Numbered from the stretch's first letter, positions 1 through 7,590 are shown. The stretch: DNA of 12,421 nt from Clostridia bacterium (GCA_017457465.1 JAFTHJ010000133.1:1-12421); one strand, 5' to 3'. Notes: generated by a model not told the origin, from the letters alone. A program made the numbers and translations.

Positions 1-133
1 ATTCGCCGCTCTTCACGAGTGTGTGTAAAAGCCTTTCAGCCTCGCCTGTGTCTGCCGCCTCGTGTACCGAAAAGCCGAGCGCCATAAATCCGAGAACGCT
101 GTCGCGCTCTCCTATAATTCCAATCTTATACAT
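1..133 (-). CDS. ntpF: V/A-type ATP synthase subunit F, partial (C-terminus beyond window)
   Basis: Reading the minus strand from the ATG at 133 gives 44 residues that stay open to the window edge. They begin MYKIGIIGERDSVLGFMALG, the typical start of V/A-ATPase subunit F: a first beta strand, then a D-S-x-x-G-F turn. Subunit F is a small Rossmann-like protein (about 100 residues in the family) that sits on the central stalk with subunit D and helps couple ATP hydrolysis in A3B3 to rotation of the K ring. The start overlaps the stop of subunit C by 8 bases (126-133), which suggests coupled translation. A GAGG ribosome site lies about 8 bases upstream, inside the C gene. Its place after C matches related operons. 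Identification is confident although more than half of the protein is missing. Confidence 0.9.
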   Translation of the reverse strand, partial: MYKIGIIGERDSVLGFMALGFSVHEAADTGEAERLLHTLVKSGE

Positions 134-1142
134 AGCTCGTCCTCAACCTTTCCTTGATAACGTCAGCTCCAAGCCCCGCATCCTTACCCGCAAGGATTAT
201 GCGGAGATTCTTGACCTCGTATTCAAGCGCTACAAGATATCCGACTATAACGGGAGCGCCGAACGGGGTATATTTTGCTTTCTTTGCCTTTTCCATCCAC
301 AGGTCATCCGCCGCCTTCTCTATGAGATAGAGAGGAGAAGTGTGTCCTACCTGCTTGACAAGGTCTGCGTAGCGGGAATATTCAAGCTCCTCGAAGAGGA
401 CCTGCGCACCGTGCTCAAGCGCCGCTATGAAGAAGTCAAGTCCGAGCGTACCGCCCTCAAGATAAACCTCTCTCATAAACGGCTCTGCCGCGAAATAGAG
501 CTTCATTCCCATAATTCTCACGCAGGTCATAATATTGAGCAGGTCTATTTTTGTCTGAACAAGCTCGATGATATAATCAACGCCCGTTGCTTTTGCCGCC
601 TCGAGCATATCCGCGAAACAGGCTCTGTCGAGAATCAAGTCTATCTGCTGGGGATTGGAGCTTTCGGCAAACGCTTCAAGCGCCCTCGGAATTGCCTCCG
701 ACATATGCGTGGGCAGGGCGGAATAGTCCTTTTCCCTGATAGCTTCGACTATAGTATCGGTGGGAACCGTTCCAAGTCCGAAGAGCATATCTCCGAAATC
801 AACCCCGCGGCTGTTGCACTTTATTACCGCTTTTATATTGTTGCAATCGTACTGATACCGCAAAAAGTTCGCAATGGGGGCATCCGCGCACATATCGGAC
901 ACTTCCGAATATGCTGTCGCAAGTACCGAGAGAAGCGTGTCCTCACGCGCTATTTGCTCCGCCTCGTCCTCTCCCTTGCGGATTATCTCGAATCCGTATT
1001 CGGGGAGCGCGGCTATTATATCCGACGACGACTTTGCTTCAAGGAAGCGTTCTGTCGTCTCACGGCTGATAACCGAATTTTCAAGCGCTCTCACCCTTGC
1101 GGAGGCGTACATAAAATCGGTATCCTTGTATTTGAGAGCCAT
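126..1142 (-). CDS. ntpC: V/A-type ATP synthase subunit C
   Basis: The gene encodes 338 residues, the usual length for the V/A-ATPase C (d-type) subunit. This funnel-shaped, all-helical cytoplasmic protein sits on the membrane K ring and receives the central stalk. Visible family marks are the N-terminal segment with YASARVRALE (residues about 12-21) and the C-terminal segment around VALEYEVKNLRIILAGK followed by the final RLRTSYV. The ATG at 1142 has a good AAAGGAG site 8 bases upstream. Subunit E ends only 13 bases before this start, and subunit F overlaps its stop, so E-C-F are surely cotranscribed. Nothing is truncated or unusual. Confidence 0.93.
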   Translation of the reverse strand: MALKYKDTDFMYASARVRALENSVISRETTERFLEAKSSSDIIAALPEYGFEIIRKGEDEAEQIAREDTLLSVLATAYSEVSDMCADAPIANFLRYQYDCNNIKAVIKCNSRGVDFGDMLFGLGTVPTDTIVEAIREKDYSALPTHMSEAIPRALEAFAESSNPQQIDLILDRACFADMLEAAKATGVDYIIELVQTKIDLLNIMTCVRIMGMKLYFAAEPFMREVYLEGGTLGLDFFIAALEHGAQVLFEELEYSRYADLVKQVGHTSPLYLIEKAADDLWMEKAKKAKYTPFGAPVIVGYLVALEYEVKNLRIILAGKDAGLGADVIKERLRTSYV

Positions 1143-1155
1143 CAGTTAAACTCCT

Positions 1156-1830
1156 TTATTGTTTATCGAACAAAATATGGCTGACACGCGCCTCCATAGC
1201 GGGACGCGACTGCTCAAAGAGCATAGATATCGAGCTGTTTATCTCGATATTTCCGTATTTGAGGATAAGACCGCCGTCAATCTTTGCCGTCTCTCTCGAG
1301 AGCTTGGTTTTCGCTATGACGTCGGAATTGCTCTTTCCGACAAGTCTTCGGCGAAGATTTTCCATCAGAGCCTTTCCGTGCTTTGCGAGGTCGCGCTCGT
1401 TGAGGATTATCTCATAGCATTCCGCTGTAGGGGCATCCTCCTCGCCGTAGACCTCACGGCTTATCCTTTCATCCTCCGACTGACGCATAAGGACTGTCAC
1501 CAGCATAGAGGTGAGGAAATCCAGATATTTATCGTCGGGGAGGTAGAGAATTTCTTTTTTAGCGTTTTCAAAAGCCTTATCGATAAGAGCGCTTTGCGCC
1601 GAGAGCGCGGCGTTTCTTTGCTCCATTGCCGCCGAGGATTTCGCTCTTGAGACGATGGCTGACGCCTCTGCCTCGGTGCGCTCCTCTATATCCCGTCTTA
1701 TCTTTTCGGCTTTGCGCTTATATTCGTCCGCGATTCTTCTGCATTCGGCATCAGCCGCCGCGCGTGTTTTTGCGGCGTCGTTATTTGCCTCGGCAAGAAT
1801 CTTATCGGTTATTTTGCTTAAACCAGTCAT
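1156..1830 (-). CDS. ntpE: V/A-type ATP synthase subunit E (peripheral stalk)
   Basis: This 224-residue protein fits subunit E, which pairs with the G/H subunit to form the peripheral stalk holding the A3B3 head still against the membrane part. Residues about 8-95 are a long, charged, Ala-rich coiled coil (many A, E, K and R, no proline until about 98). Residues about 96-224 form the globular head-binding domain, with the family-like end GGLILKYGNIEINSSISMLF (residues 186-205) and a final HILF. The ATG at 1830 has GGAGG 5-6 bases upstream. It lies 48 bases after ntpK and 13 bases before ntpC. Confidence 0.92.
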   Translation of the reverse strand: MTGLSKITDKILAEANNDAAKTRAAADAECRRIADEYKRKAEKIRRDIEERTEAEASAIVSRAKSSAAMEQRNAALSAQSALIDKAFENAKKEILYLPDDKYLDFLTSMLVTVLMRQSEDERISREVYGEEDAPTAECYEIILNERDLAKHGKALMENLRRRLVGKSNSDVIAKTKLSRETAKIDGGLILKYGNIEINSSISMLFEQSRPAMEARVSHILFDKQ

Positions 1831-1878
1831 TAAAACCTCCGTTACCGAATATACGGCGTGATAATAGGTGCTTCTTTA

Positions 1879-2376
1879 TTACTTGTAAAGAAGAACGAGC
1901 AACAGAGATACGAGTACGGCGAAGATAGCGTATGTTTCAACAAGTGCCGCGGAGGTGATAGCCTTACCTACCTCTTTAGGTCTCTTTGCGATAAAGGAAA
2001 TACCCGCAGCCGCAACCTTACCCTGCTTTATAGCCGAGTAGTAGCCGACGATAGCTATCGGGAGAGCAGCCATAAGGAAGTAAGCGCCTTGAGCAACTGT
2101 CAGCTCAACTACCTCACCCGAGAGGATTCCCATTTTGAAGATTATAAGGAATGCGGTGATAAGTCCGTAGATACCCTGTGTTCCGGGGAGCGCCTGAAGA
2201 ATAAGTGCCTTACCGAACTTGGAGGGGTCCTCCGAGAGCATACCCGAAGCAGCCTCGCCAACGAGACCTACGCCCTTTGCGCTTCCCATTCCCGCAAGTC
2301 CTGCTGCGAGAACCGCACCGAATATTGCGATATTGTTACCTGAAAAGATTAAGCTGATGAGTTCGCTGATTGTCAT
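1879..2376 (-). CDS. ntpK: V/A-type ATP synthase subunit K, ring proteolipid with Na+-binding residues
   Basis: This 165-residue, very hydrophobic protein has four membrane helices made of two duplicated hairpins, each with a Gly-rich first helix (AVLAAGLAGMGSAKGVG near 21-37; QGKVAAAG near 118-125). Such subunits form the rotating ring that carries ions across the membrane. By alignment from memory to Enterococcus hirae NtpK, the Na+ ligands L61, T64, Q65, Y68, Q110 and E139 correspond here to L63, T66, Q67, Y70 (in LPGTQGIY), Q118 (KQGK) and E147 (VETYA). All are present, so Na+ rather than H+ transport is predicted. Only the second hairpin carries the ion-binding Glu. The ATG at 2376 has AAGGAG about 8 bases upstream. 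Confidence 0.95.
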   Translation of the reverse strand: MTISELISLIFSGNNIAIFGAVLAAGLAGMGSAKGVGLVGEAASGMLSEDPSKFGKALILQALPGTQGIYGLITAFLIIFKMGILSGEVVELTVAQGAYFLMAALPIAIVGYYSAIKQGKVAAAGISFIAKRPKEVGKAITSAALVETYAIFAVLVSLLLVLLYK

Positions 2377-2412
2377 TGTTTTTTCTCCTTTTAACTTTTA
2401 GTTTGAATTGAT

Positions 2413-4383
2413 TTATTCGTTTGTATATTTGTCCGAGGGAGCGGCGGGCTCAAAGGCTCTGCCTCCGTCCTCGTAAAATTTATTGAAGAACTCGATATAC
2501 TGCAAACGCGAGGTGTGAACGAAGGTTCCCAGTACGTTAAGCACGATATTGAGCAGGTGACCTATGAGGAATGCGATAACCAGACCGATAAAGCCGCCAA
2601 CCGTAGGTCCTCCTATTGTTCCGAGAATGTTAACCACCTGCGCGATTACCGCCGCGGCAAGACCGAGGGCGAGTATTCTCGAATAGGAGAGCAGGTCGGA
2701 CGCGTAGCTTATAAGGTCGTAAAGTCCGAGCAACCCCTTTAGGAATTTCATTATTATATTCTTTTCGCTTCTTCCGTGTGTCAGAACTATAACGGCAACT
2801 GCCGCGATAGTTACCCACTTGCCCACAGAGGGCGCAAGGAAGAGAAGTCCGAGTCCCGCAAAGAGCAGCCAGTATGCGCCGATATCGAGTATCGCGTCGA
2901 GAACCTTGCCCTCGCGGCACAGGATATAGAATTTGACCGCCATTCCCGCGATAAGGTGCACGGCACCGATGCCGAGCGACACGAGCAGGAATCCGACGGG
3001 ATTCTGGAGCGGGTCGAAGAGAAGCGCCACGTTCGGAGCACTCGCTCCGAGAAGCGCGAGGTTAGGAAGCTCGGATTCCGCCATACCCAGCATATTTCTC
3101 ATAAACGCCAGAGGCAGGTCTCCGAAATACGAGCCGAACAGAACGCCGCCTATGATACAGGATATTCCGCAATAGCCGAACATCAGAAGGAAGCGCTTCA
3201 TACTCTCGGACGGGTGAATTATCTTGACCGCCGCGAAGCAGACCAGAGAGAGCACCAGACCGTATCCCGCGTCGGCAAACATTATTCCGAATATTATAAA
3301 GTAGAAGATACTCATAATAAACGTCGGGTCAAAGCCTCCGTAAACGGGGTAGGCATACATTCCGAGAACCCACTCGAAGTTTTTGGCGTACGCGTTGTTT
3401 TCGAGCAGTATCGGGGGATTATCCTCCTCGGTAGGCTCCTCCATACTGTACGCGCACTCGAATCTGTCGAGCGTCTCGCAGACCTTTTTCTCGTTCTTTT
3501 CGGGAACCCAGCCGTTTATGATAACCGTAGATTTGGTCGAGAGAAGCTTCTGCATATTCTCGGTTGCCGTCAGCGAGGTCTGCTCTATGTCGTAGAGAAT
3601 TTCGACCGCCGTGATGTTATCGGCAAGACCGACGAGCTTGTCCGTAAGGGCGTCGGTCTCGGTACGCAGGGCGTCTATCTGTTTTTTCAGCTCTTTTGTA
3701 TACTCCGCCGCGGTCTTATCGACCGAGCTGAAGGTTACTCGCGTAAATCCGTATTTTGAGAGAGCTTTCAGCACCTCGTCGGCATCCTGCTTACAGAATA
3801 CGAGCGAGATATAAATTCCCGAGGCATCCGAGCAGAGCAGCTCTGCCACGGCTCCCGCCGTATAAAGCTCCTTGCCTATTACACCGAGGTCGCTTCCCGC
3901 GGGGAGTGAGCCGAGCAGGATGTCTGTCCGAGCCGTTTCCGTCATATTCAGGGGAAGGTCATACTTTATCCACGGCGCGACAGAGGCAAGTGTTGCCGAG
4001 AGTTTGTTTATTTCATTTTTTATTTCGTTCTGACGCGCTATCGCATCATTTGCCGAATCCACCGTAAATCGAGCCTTGTCGGCATATCCGTCGCTGACGA
4101 ATTTGTCTTTTTTCACCTTTATTTTTTGGGCGAACAGACCTTTCTTGCGGTGTGTGTATTTATCGAGAATATTTATCGCTTCGCTTATCCTCGAAAGACT
4201 GCTCTCAAGCTCCGAGCGTCGGGCGTCGCAGTTTACCTTGCGGACGGGGAGAGTTTCCTTTATTTCCTCGTCATCCGCCGTATCTATCTGAACGCACTTC
4301 AGATTCACGAGCTTTCGTATGAGTGTGTCGGAGTCGGCATTGTGGGCGAACACGGTCAGCTTTTTCATAGAGCTTATTGACAT
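2413..4383 (-). CDS. ntpI: V/A-type ATP synthase subunit I (membrane stator)
   Basis: Subunit I (a-type) anchors the peripheral stalks and forms the two half-channels that pass ions to and from the K ring. With the start used here it has 656 residues. Residues 1 to about 325 are a cytoplasmic arm of alpha/beta and coiled-coil segments, including the GWVPE motif near 291. The rest is membrane domain, opening with PVYGGFDPTF and FADAGYG (about 346-374). The two arginines that face the ring are visible: R569 in SYSRILALGL and R626 in HTSRLQYIEFF. MSISSMKKLTVFA at 4383 matches the family N-terminus and has GGAGG 12 bases upstream. An alternative ATG at 4413 adds ten residues, overlaps the previous stop as ATGA, and has a GAGG 4 bases upstream, so the start is not settled. 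Confidence 0.93.
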   Translation of the reverse strand: MSISSMKKLTVFAHNADSDTLIRKLVNLKCVQIDTADDEEIKETLPVRKVNCDARRSELESSLSRISEAINILDKYTHRKKGLFAQKIKVKKDKFVSDGYADKARFTVDSANDAIARQNEIKNEINKLSATLASVAPWIKYDLPLNMTETARTDILLGSLPAGSDLGVIGKELYTAGAVAELLCSDASGIYISLVFCKQDADEVLKALSKYGFTRVTFSSVDKTAAEYTKELKKQIDALRTETDALTDKLVGLADNITAVEILYDIEQTSLTATENMQKLLSTKSTVIINGWVPEKNEKKVCETLDRFECAYSMEEPTEEDNPPILLENNAYAKNFEWVLGMYAYPVYGGFDPTFIMSIFYFIIFGIMFADAGYGLVLSLVCFAAVKIIHPSESMKRFLLMFGYCGISCIIGGVLFGSYFGDLPLAFMRNMLGMAESELPNLALLGASAPNVALLFDPLQNPVGFLLVSLGIGAVHLIAGMAVKFYILCREGKVLDAILDIGAYWLLFAGLGLLFLAPSVGKWVTIAAVAVIVLTHGRSEKNIIMKFLKGLLGLYDLISYASDLLSYSRILALGLAAAVIAQVVNILGTIGGPTVGGFIGLVIAFLIGHLLNIVLNVLGTFVHTSRLQYIEFFNKFYEDGGRAFEPAAPSDKYTNE

Positions 4384-4409
4384 TGTTCTGTTATTCCTCC
4401 GATAATATA

Positions 4410-4694
4410 TCATACCGCCTCACGCATATTGAGTCCCGCGGAGCCGTAATTCTCCTTTGCTTCGGCTTCGGCAGCCTCCCTGCTGTGGAGAATCATTTCG
4501 TTTGCCTTCTCGCGTATAAGCTCAAGCTTTTGTTCGTTCTCGGCAGTCACACGGAGCTCGGTCTGCTCACACAGTCTTTTTCCGAGTCTCTCGGTGTCTG
4601 CAATACGCGTTTTTGCCTGTGCCGAGGCAGATGCGCGGATTTGTTCCGCTTTATCCTCTGCTTCTTTGATTTTGAGTATCGTTTCCTTTGACAA
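4410..4694 (-). CDS. V/A-type ATP synthase subunit G/H (peripheral stalk)
   Basis: This is the first gene of the ATPase operon. From the TTG at 4694 it encodes 94 residues, nearly all a charged coiled coil: residues about 1-80 are rich in A, E, K and R and lack proline. That is the composition of the small G/H subunit (NtpF/AhaH-like) that pairs with subunit E in the peripheral stalk. TTG at 4694 is preferred because AAAGGCGGTG lies just upstream and the encoded MSKETILKIKEAE fits a helix start. Another in-frame TTG at 4727 would add 11 residues, but they do not look helical and would place the start close to the promoter. The stop is next to, or overlaps, the start of subunit I. Subunit letters differ between nomenclatures, so no symbol is given. 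Confidence 0.8.
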   Translation of the reverse strand: MSKETILKIKEAEDKAEQIRASASAQAKTRIADTERLGKRLCEQTELRVTAENEQKLELIREKANEMILHSREAAEAEAKENYGSAGLNMREAV

Positions 4695-4753
4695 GATTTC
4701 ACCGCCTTTCAGGAAATATCTGCGCAAAATGCAAATATATAATATTATTTACA

Positions 4754-4782
4754 ATGATACCATATTTTAGCAAATTTTTCAA
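4754..4782 (-). promoter_or_regulatory. sigma-A type promoter of the V-ATPase operon
   Basis: On the minus strand, TTGAAA (4777-4782) and TATCAT (4754-4759) are separated by exactly 17 bases. Each matches the consensus at 5 of 6 positions. Transcription would start near 4747 and leave a leader of about 50 bases before the TTG start of the first subunit. It is the only good promoter seen upstream of the operon. Confidence 0.75.
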
Positions 4783-4806
4783 GGACTTTGCACAACTTTT
4801 TACCTT

Positions 4807-4832
4807 ATATACAAAAAATATATACAAAAAAT
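4807..4832. repeat. perfect 13-bp tandem direct repeat upstream of the V-ATPase promoter
   Basis: ATATACAAAAAAT occurs twice back to back (4807-4819 and 4820-4832) with no mismatch. On the transcribed minus strand it gives two T-tracts 13 bases apart, centred about 60-85 bases upstream of the predicted start site and ending 24 bases before the -35 box. It could be an upstream AT-rich promoter element, a paired operator, or simple AT-rich sequence after a gene end. Confidence 0.7.
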
Positions 4833-4851
4833 ATTATGAATTTTATAATAT
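4826..4851 (-). terminator. possible weak terminator of the 163-residue protein gene
   Basis: ATATTAT (4831-4837) and ATAATAT (4845-4851) are a perfect 7-bp inverted repeat with a 7-base loop, overlapping the stop codon at 4843-4845. On the minus strand five or more T follow the stem. The stem contains only A and T, so it would be weak; it may simply reflect AT-rich sequence. Confidence 0.3.
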
Positions 4852-5334
4852 GGGTGTAAAGAACAGGGCTTTTCCGTCTGTTCCCGCCGAGGTCATTCCT
4901 GTCGGAGCGGTTGGAATTTTGATTCCAAGCTCCCGAGAAATAAGCCTTGCGGCGTATTTTGGCGGCAACAGCTCACATTCGCGGAGCGACCATACCTGAT
5001 ATTCCTCGAAAAGTGTGCGACTCTCGCCCCGAAATTGCGCCGAGCTTACCTGTGTCAGCACACAAATCAAGCTTTCCGAGAAATAGGTGAGGTCGGCGCG
5101 GAGCGAATAAGATTTTTTTCTATAAATATATTTTTGTTGAGATAGCGCCTTATATTCTTCGCAAAGCAGAGGAAAGGCAGATTCTTCGCACCATTTTATG
5201 AAATTGTTTGAAATATCGGAATAAAAATCCGTTATCGCGGGTAAGTTTTCGACTTGCGGTACCGACGCGCTTAACTTCATTATTTCATTTCCCTCGAATA
5301 CAAAACGGCGGCGCTTGACGGCATAAGTATACAT
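4843..5334 (-). CDS. hypothetical protein, 163 residues, unrecognised
   Basis: I do not recognise this protein. The ATG at 5334 has a strong AAAGGAG site 7 bases upstream, and the frame is open to the TAA at 4843, so it is likely a real gene. There is no signal peptide or membrane segment; a short basic stretch (KRRR, residues 7-10) lies near the N-terminus. A second possible start is the Met at residue 19. The segment with PQVENLPAITDFYSDISN (about 25-42) and the following helical and strand-like parts recall very weakly the layout of DUF3298/RsiV-type domains, but no diagnostic motif is visible. It has three Cys in the first two-thirds and one later. It lies 69 bases after recG and about 150 bases before the ATPase operon, whose own promoter separates them. 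It may be transcribed with recG, as no convincing promoter of its own was found. Confidence 0.7.
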   Translation of the reverse strand: MYTYAVKRRRFVFEGNEIMKLSASVPQVENLPAITDFYSDISNNFIKWCEESAFPLLCEEYKALSQQKYIYRKKSYSLRADLTYFSESLICVLTQVSSAQFRGESRTLFEEYQVWSLRECELLPPKYAARLISRELGIKIPTAPTGMTSAGTDGKALFFTPIL

Positions 5335-5403
5335 TGCGATTCTCCTTTGGAAAATATTTCACAATATATGATATACCTTCAAGCGCCGCTATATTCCGCG
5401 CTA

Positions 5404-7530
5404 TCAGCTCATAACTCCCGCGTCGAGAGTGAACATTCTGTTGACCGATTCAAGCAGAGCGGGGTATTTCTCAAGCTCCCCCGATGCCGTAAGCTCCTTG
5501 GCTTCGGCAAATGCCCGATTCAGAAGTCCCGTATCGTCACAGAGCTGCGCAAGTCTGAATCTGACTCCGCCGCTCTGACGGATGTCGGCACTGTCGCTGT
5601 TGTGAAGAAAGTCTCCCGGGCCTCGCATCTCAAGGTCTTTTTCGGCGATAGCGTATCCGTCGTAGGTCGACTTCATAGTCTGCAATCTCTGCGCCGCGTT
5701 CCCCTCCTCCGCATCGGAGACGAGTATGCAATAGGATTTTCTCGCGCCTCTGCCCACACGTCCTCTTAACTGGTGGAGCTGTGAGAGTCCGAAGCGCTCG
5801 GCGTTCTCAATTATCATAAGCGAGGCGTTCGGGACGTTCACGCCGACCTCGATAACTGTCGTTGAAACAAGTATGTCGGTTTCACCCGCCGCGAATCTCT
5901 TCATAACGGCTTCCTTTTCCGCCGCCTTCATTTTTCCGTGGATATACTCGACTCGCATATCCGAAAAGGTATTCGATATCTGCTCGGAAAACTCGACCGC
6001 GGCTTTAAGCGGCGGTCTCGCTCTGACGTTACCGTCACCGTCTATATCGCCGAGGTCGATATCTCCCTCCTCCTCGGTCTCCTCCACAGCGGGGCACACG
6101 ATATAGACCTGTCCGCCCTCGTCTACCTGCTTTTTTATAAATCCGTTGAGGCGCTCACGGTAGCTTTCGTTCACCGCGAAGGTATCAACCCTCTGTCTTC
6201 CCGCGGGCATCTCGTCGATAAGCGACAGCTCAAGGTCGCCAAAGAGAGCGAGAGCCATAGAGCGCGGTATCGGTGTCGCGCTCATTACCAGAACGTGGAC
6301 ACCTCTGCTCTTGTCCGAGAGCTTCATTCTCTGATTCACTCCGAAGCGGTGCTGCTCATCGGTTACGACGAGTCCGAGGTCTGCAAATTTTACACCCTCG
6401 GTAAGCAGAGCCTGTGTGCCTATGACTACCTGTGTACGCTCCTCGGGGTTCTCGGAGCAGAGAGAGGAGTAAATTTCGAGCTTTTTGGCTTTCTTGACCG
6501 AGGAGGTCAGTAGCTCACACTTGACGCCAAGCTGTGAGAGCAGCTCACGCAGGTCGTTGTAATGCTGTATGGCAAGTATCTCGGTCGGAACCATAAGCGC
6601 CGCCTGTCTGCCGTTTTTTACCGCTATATATATTGCCGCGGCGGCGCATACCGTCTTTCCGCAGCCTACGTCTCCCACGATTATTCTGCTCATAGCCGAG
6701 CCCATCGCCATATCACGTCTTACCTCGTCTATGACGCGCTTCTGCGCACCCGTCAGCTCATACGGAAGCAGAGAGAGCAGGGGGGATATATCTCCGTCGG
6801 GACAGGGTGGAGCGACCTCGGCGCGACGCTTGACCTTCGTAAGCGACAGCCCAAGAGCGAATGTGAAGAATTCATCGAATATCAGCCGCTTTTTCGCCGC
6901 CGCGAGGGCGACGTAATTTTCGGGGCGGTGGATATTTTTGGTTGCGTAGGAGAGAGTGCAGAGCGAGTTGCGTCTGCGTATATCCTCGGGGAGCGAATCC
7001 TCTGCCGCGCTTGTGTTCACCGAGTCAAATACCGTGTCTATATCCTTGTTTATCTGCTTTTGCGAGAGTCCCTCGGTCAGTCGGTATACCGATGTGAGCG
7101 GGGGCAGAGGAGCATCCTCGGAAAATGGCTCATAGGCGGGAGAGGACATAGCGAATCTCTTTCCCTTGCGCTCGACCTTTCCGTAAAATCTGAACTGCGC
7201 TCCGAGTTGGAAAACATTCTTCAGAAAATTCTGATTGAAATATATTATCTCGCAAACTCCGCTGTCGTCATAAGCCTTGAATTTAAGCAGGGAAAGTCTG
7301 CCGCGAAGTGTTGATACCTTTGGCTCTGTGGCTACCGTGAGGATAACGGCGTTTTTCGTGTCGGGCTCCGCTTCGGTGAGCAGCTTGACGTCTCCTCTGT
7401 TCTCATATCGGGCGGGGTAATGCGAGAGCAGGTCACCCAGCTCACGTATGCCGAGCCGCGCGTATGCCGCCGCCTTTGCGGGACCTCTGCCGCGGAGAGA
7501 GCTTATATCGGAATTCAGACTGTAAGCCAT
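5404..7530 (-). CDS. recG: ATP-dependent DNA helicase RecG
   Basis: RecG is a double-stranded DNA translocase that reverses stalled replication forks and branch-migrates Holliday junctions. The 708 residues (family about 680-690) show the wedge/OB region at the N-terminus (RGRGPAKAAAYARLGI near 13-28) and superfamily 2 motifs. These are Walker A GDVGCGKT (286-293), DEQH (391-394), MSATPIPR (416-423), STTVIEVGVNVPNAS (556-570) and QLHQLRGRVGRG (584-595). The TRG hook follows, around RGPGD (636-640). Walker A has Cys where Ser is usual. Two insertions relative to B. subtilis RecG are seen: about 19 acidic, Gly-rich residues near 485-507, and about 6 residues in the hook loop near 643-651. The ATG at 7530 has AAGGAGG 5 bases upstream, 25 bases after the predicted transcription start. 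Confidence 0.97.
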   Translation of the reverse strand: MAYSLNSDISSLRGRGPAKAAAYARLGIRELGDLLSHYPARYENRGDVKLLTEAEPDTKNAVILTVATEPKVSTLRGRLSLLKFKAYDDSGVCEIIYFNQNFLKNVFQLGAQFRFYGKVERKGKRFAMSSPAYEPFSEDAPLPPLTSVYRLTEGLSQKQINKDIDTVFDSVNTSAAEDSLPEDIRRRNSLCTLSYATKNIHRPENYVALAAAKKRLIFDEFFTFALGLSLTKVKRRAEVAPPCPDGDISPLLSLLPYELTGAQKRVIDEVRRDMAMGSAMSRIIVGDVGCGKTVCAAAAIYIAVKNGRQAALMVPTEILAIQHYNDLRELLSQLGVKCELLTSSVKKAKKLEIYSSLCSENPEERTQVVIGTQALLTEGVKFADLGLVVTDEQHRFGVNQRMKLSDKSRGVHVLVMSATPIPRSMALALFGDLELSLIDEMPAGRQRVDTFAVNESYRERLNGFIKKQVDEGGQVYIVCPAVEETEEEGDIDLGDIDGDGNVRARPPLKAAVEFSEQISNTFSDMRVEYIHGKMKAAEKEAVMKRFAAGETDILVSTTVIEVGVNVPNASLMIIENAERFGLSQLHQLRGRVGRGARKSYCILVSDAEEGNAAQRLQTMKSTYDGYAIAEKDLEMRGPGDFLHNSDSADIRQSGGVRFRLAQLCDDTGLLNRAFAEAKELTASGELEKYPALLESVNRMFTLDAGVMS

Positions 7531-7561
7531 AGATGCCTCCTTAAAAAATACTTATACTGTT

Positions 7562-7590
7562 ATTATACACTTGTAAAAAGCGACTGTCAA
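7562..7590 (-). promoter_or_regulatory. consensus sigma-A promoter of recG
   Basis: On the minus strand TTGACA (7585-7590) and TATAAT (7562-7567) match the consensus perfectly and are 17 bases apart. Transcription would start near 7555, giving a leader of about 25 bases with an AAGGAGG ribosome site. The promoter points away from the lipoprotein promoter at 7670-7698. Confidence 0.9.

Noticed and set aside
21..1184. Long plus-strand open frame opposite subunits C and F
   Set aside because: It is the antisense shadow of a clearly conserved gene, with no ribosome site and no recognisable motif; the same holds for plus-strand frames opposite recG, ntpI, glmM and vanY.
1831..1878. Possible hairpin in the ntpK-ntpE gap that could stabilise ntpK mRNA
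   Set aside because: Only CCG/CGG pairs around a 6-base loop; too weak to claim.
5341..5403. TTGAAG box and AT-rich sequence as a promoter for the 163-residue gene; also AGCGC/GCGCT arms as a recG terminator
   Set aside because: No -10 box at a proper distance matches more than three positions. The inverted repeat is five bp with an 11-base loop and no T-run.
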